Source of the DNA: Tubiluchus corallicola | Lineage: Eukaryota; Priapulida; Priapulimorpha; Priapulimorphida; Tubiluchidae | Reading direction: 5' to 3' | Assembly (NCBI GenBank): GCA_030141605.1 | Contig: JAQGDQ010000174.1 | Coordinates: 124,001 to 188,000 of the forward strand | Length of the DNA: 64,000 nt | In this document: positions 21,734-64,000 of the stretch, one piece after another | How the letters are laid out: each line of letters starts with the position of its first letter | Numbering within the stretch: position 1 is the first letter of the stretch | The notes under the pieces: model-generated | Database searches by the model: none | Told to the model about the DNA's origin: nothing | Seen by the model: the letters and a program-made list of their open reading frames with translations, nothing else | Position numbers and translations under genes: made by a program

Positions 21734-23542
21734 ACCGTTTTTATGCATATCATGTCTCATTGTATTTTGATTTTAAAATTCAGCAGATAAATGAAGATAC
21801 TGAATGTCTTGACGAACTATATTTGCATAACCGAATTATTTTGATACTGCTTATGCAGGTAACTTTGCTAAACTTCCATTGTGAGAGTCCAAATTGTCAA
21901 ATGTTTGGATAAAAGAAGTTCAGCAATAAAGTGGCCACATACGAAGTGCCTGATCTTACCTAAAAGACTGCAGTTTTCAGTATCAAATACAGACAATAAA
22001 TGGCGAAGTTTGACAACGCACTTCGCTGTCACAGTACAGACGTTACAAAATTCATGCGCCAGCGTGGTGGTACGAAATCTCAGTAATAATTTAAATTTCA
22101 AACGCAGAGCGATTGTATAAAACCTATTCAAATTATTACAACAAAGCCACAAAATATTCCAGCACCCGCCTGGTGCCATCCTCATTTTGCAGTACAAAAT
22201 GTGTAGCTAGCAGAACCAGAAAGAAATGACATGGTTGAACTGTCACAACCAATATGCAAAAGCAAAATTTAGAGTTTACAGTAGCTGCAATAGACAGATG
22301 AAATATAGACATATAAGTCTGTATTGACTTCGAATTATTTTCCCTACTTTAACTAATTTAATAAGTTTTAATTTGACGAAAAATACGTTTTATATTGTGT
22401 AATATATCTATTTGTGAATATGGCAAATAAACGTATAAAGTTATAACTACATTGGAAAGACATCTAGACACTTTCTTGTAAGAGCGTGTGAACAGCTTGG
22501 GATATCTTGTCAAAACAGACAAAAAAGGAAAGCCTTCAACCTATTAAGATATTTTATCACATTGTTGGCTATGATCATCTTGCCATCAAACATGACTTTG
22601 GTGTCGTATTAAGGACTAACAGTGAGAGGTTTCTGTTAATTAAAAGGGGTTTATCGAACATATCTAAGTTATTACATTCACATAACAATTAATGACGACG
22701 TCGTTAACTTAGTAAGGGTTTGTGAAAATGGGATCTCCTCTGAACAATCAGGAAAAATCCAATTCCTTTAACTCTCATCACTTAAAACTTTCTTTTCATA
22801 TTTTGCTCGACAAGTAGCTCCACTTTTTACTGCATACAAATATATACTAAATCCTTGTAATTCTCAATATTTCTGCATACTGACAGTTTAACTATGTCAC
22901 TATTTTTTGGTTTTGCTAACTACATATTTTGAGCACTTGCAACTGGGCTGACACCAGACAGGTGTTGAAACGCGTTGTGGTTTTGTTTTCAATAATATGA
23001 ATGTGTTTTATACAATACAAAAAGCATACAATACATAAAACATATACAATATATATAAAATTTTGTTTTACGTTTGTTTATATGATGAACATATTAATGA
23101 AAGACACAAAATACGTGTGTACTAATGAAACTGATTAAATTACAGTTTCGTGAAATTCAAATTTTAAACTCTGGGATCTGGAAAATTATCAAAAAGCCTG
23201 GAGGATTTTTTCACGGTGTCAATAAATGTTTGCCAAGTAACCTGCGGTGAAACACGCAAGGCCAAGGGCTTCTTCCAACACGAGCCGCAAGGTTTCGCTC
23301 AAAAATCGGTTAATGTACTCTCACGGCATGTACGAAGCCAGCTGAGAAGCGAGTCCAGCCACTGAGATAGTGGCGCAGAATTTGCCAAGTTGAAGCATCA
23401 AAGTTATCATGTAGAGAGGTTACACACGTGATTGAAATCTGTTATATCGTGGCGAGTTTTTCCATTATTTGGAATAAGAAGCAGGAAGCTGCGTTATTCA
23501 ACAGTGCTTCAGCAGCTTGGCAAGCGTGAACAAGGAAATAGA
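21734..23542. other. Intergenic DNA between the paralog pair and hemicentin
   Basis: Contains the half-palindrome of a foldback MITE at about 22690-22735 and a hairpin ACACC/GGTGT followed by TGAAACG at about 22952-22972. The hemicentin promoter should lie at its right end, but I see no TATA box at a convincing distance. Confidence 0.5.
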
Positions 23543-63991
<40,449 letters not shown>

Positions 63992-64000
63992 GTATTTTAT

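Noticed and set aside
23432-23542. N-terminal extension of hemicentin by 37 residues
   Set aside because: The extension begins at TTG, not ATG; the first in-frame ATG (23543) directly precedes a good signal peptide.

Overview
This is a window of animal (metazoan) nuclear DNA. Coding sequence is sparse and split by spliceosomal introns with GT..AG borders. The DNA is AT-rich, with long microsatellites, decayed LINE pieces and many short terminal-inverted-repeat elements. Nothing bacterial is present (no operons, no Shine-Dalgarno spacing). The largest gene is a hemicentin, a family found only in animals. I cannot fix the phylum; an invertebrate is most likely. All three genes I can support lie on the + strand.

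1-11.7 kb: no gene that I can support. It holds decayed LINE 3' ends (about 4.8-5.2 and 7.4-8.1 kb), a GA microsatellite (9.8-9.95 kb) and one copy of an unclassified ~340 bp interspersed repeat (10.4-10.7 kb).

11.6-21.8 kb: a tandem pair of paralogous three-exon genes (11766-14401 and 18876-21565). They encode small secreted proteins of 177 and 167 aa that I do not recognise. Both have an intron inside the signal-peptide codons after codon 10, a 22-residue motif present twice, a furin-type R-x-K-R|S-A-G-Y site, one conserved cysteine on each side of that site, and a Gly/Tyr-rich tail ending in Y-T-P-F-L-x-Y-C-A-T-T-T. Both promoters carry AGGTCA about 10 nt upstream of a TATA box. This pair is the best candidate for something undescribed. 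A hAT-type element with a perfect 8 bp target duplication lies between them.

23.5-64 kb: the 5' part of a hemicentin (HMCN) gene, running off the right edge. Thirty coding exons keep frame throughout (5401 nt, 1800 codons plus one base). They encode a signal peptide, a von Willebrand factor A domain with the MIDAS motif DTTGSM, the conserved hemicentin linker and 15 tandem immunoglobulin domains. Every boundary between Ig modules is a phase-1 intron. Intron 1 is 13.3 kb and full of microsatellites and transposon debris. Later introns hold four same-orientation copies of a Tigger/pogo-like MITE, two copies of the ~340 bp repeat (one split by a solo LTR with a 5 bp target duplication), several LINE remnants, and a 40 bp minisatellite that has multiplied the 5' splice site of exon 29.

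The hemicentin product is expected to be secreted into the extracellular matrix. The two small proteins are also predicted to be secreted, but nothing in the sequence ties them functionally to hemicentin.
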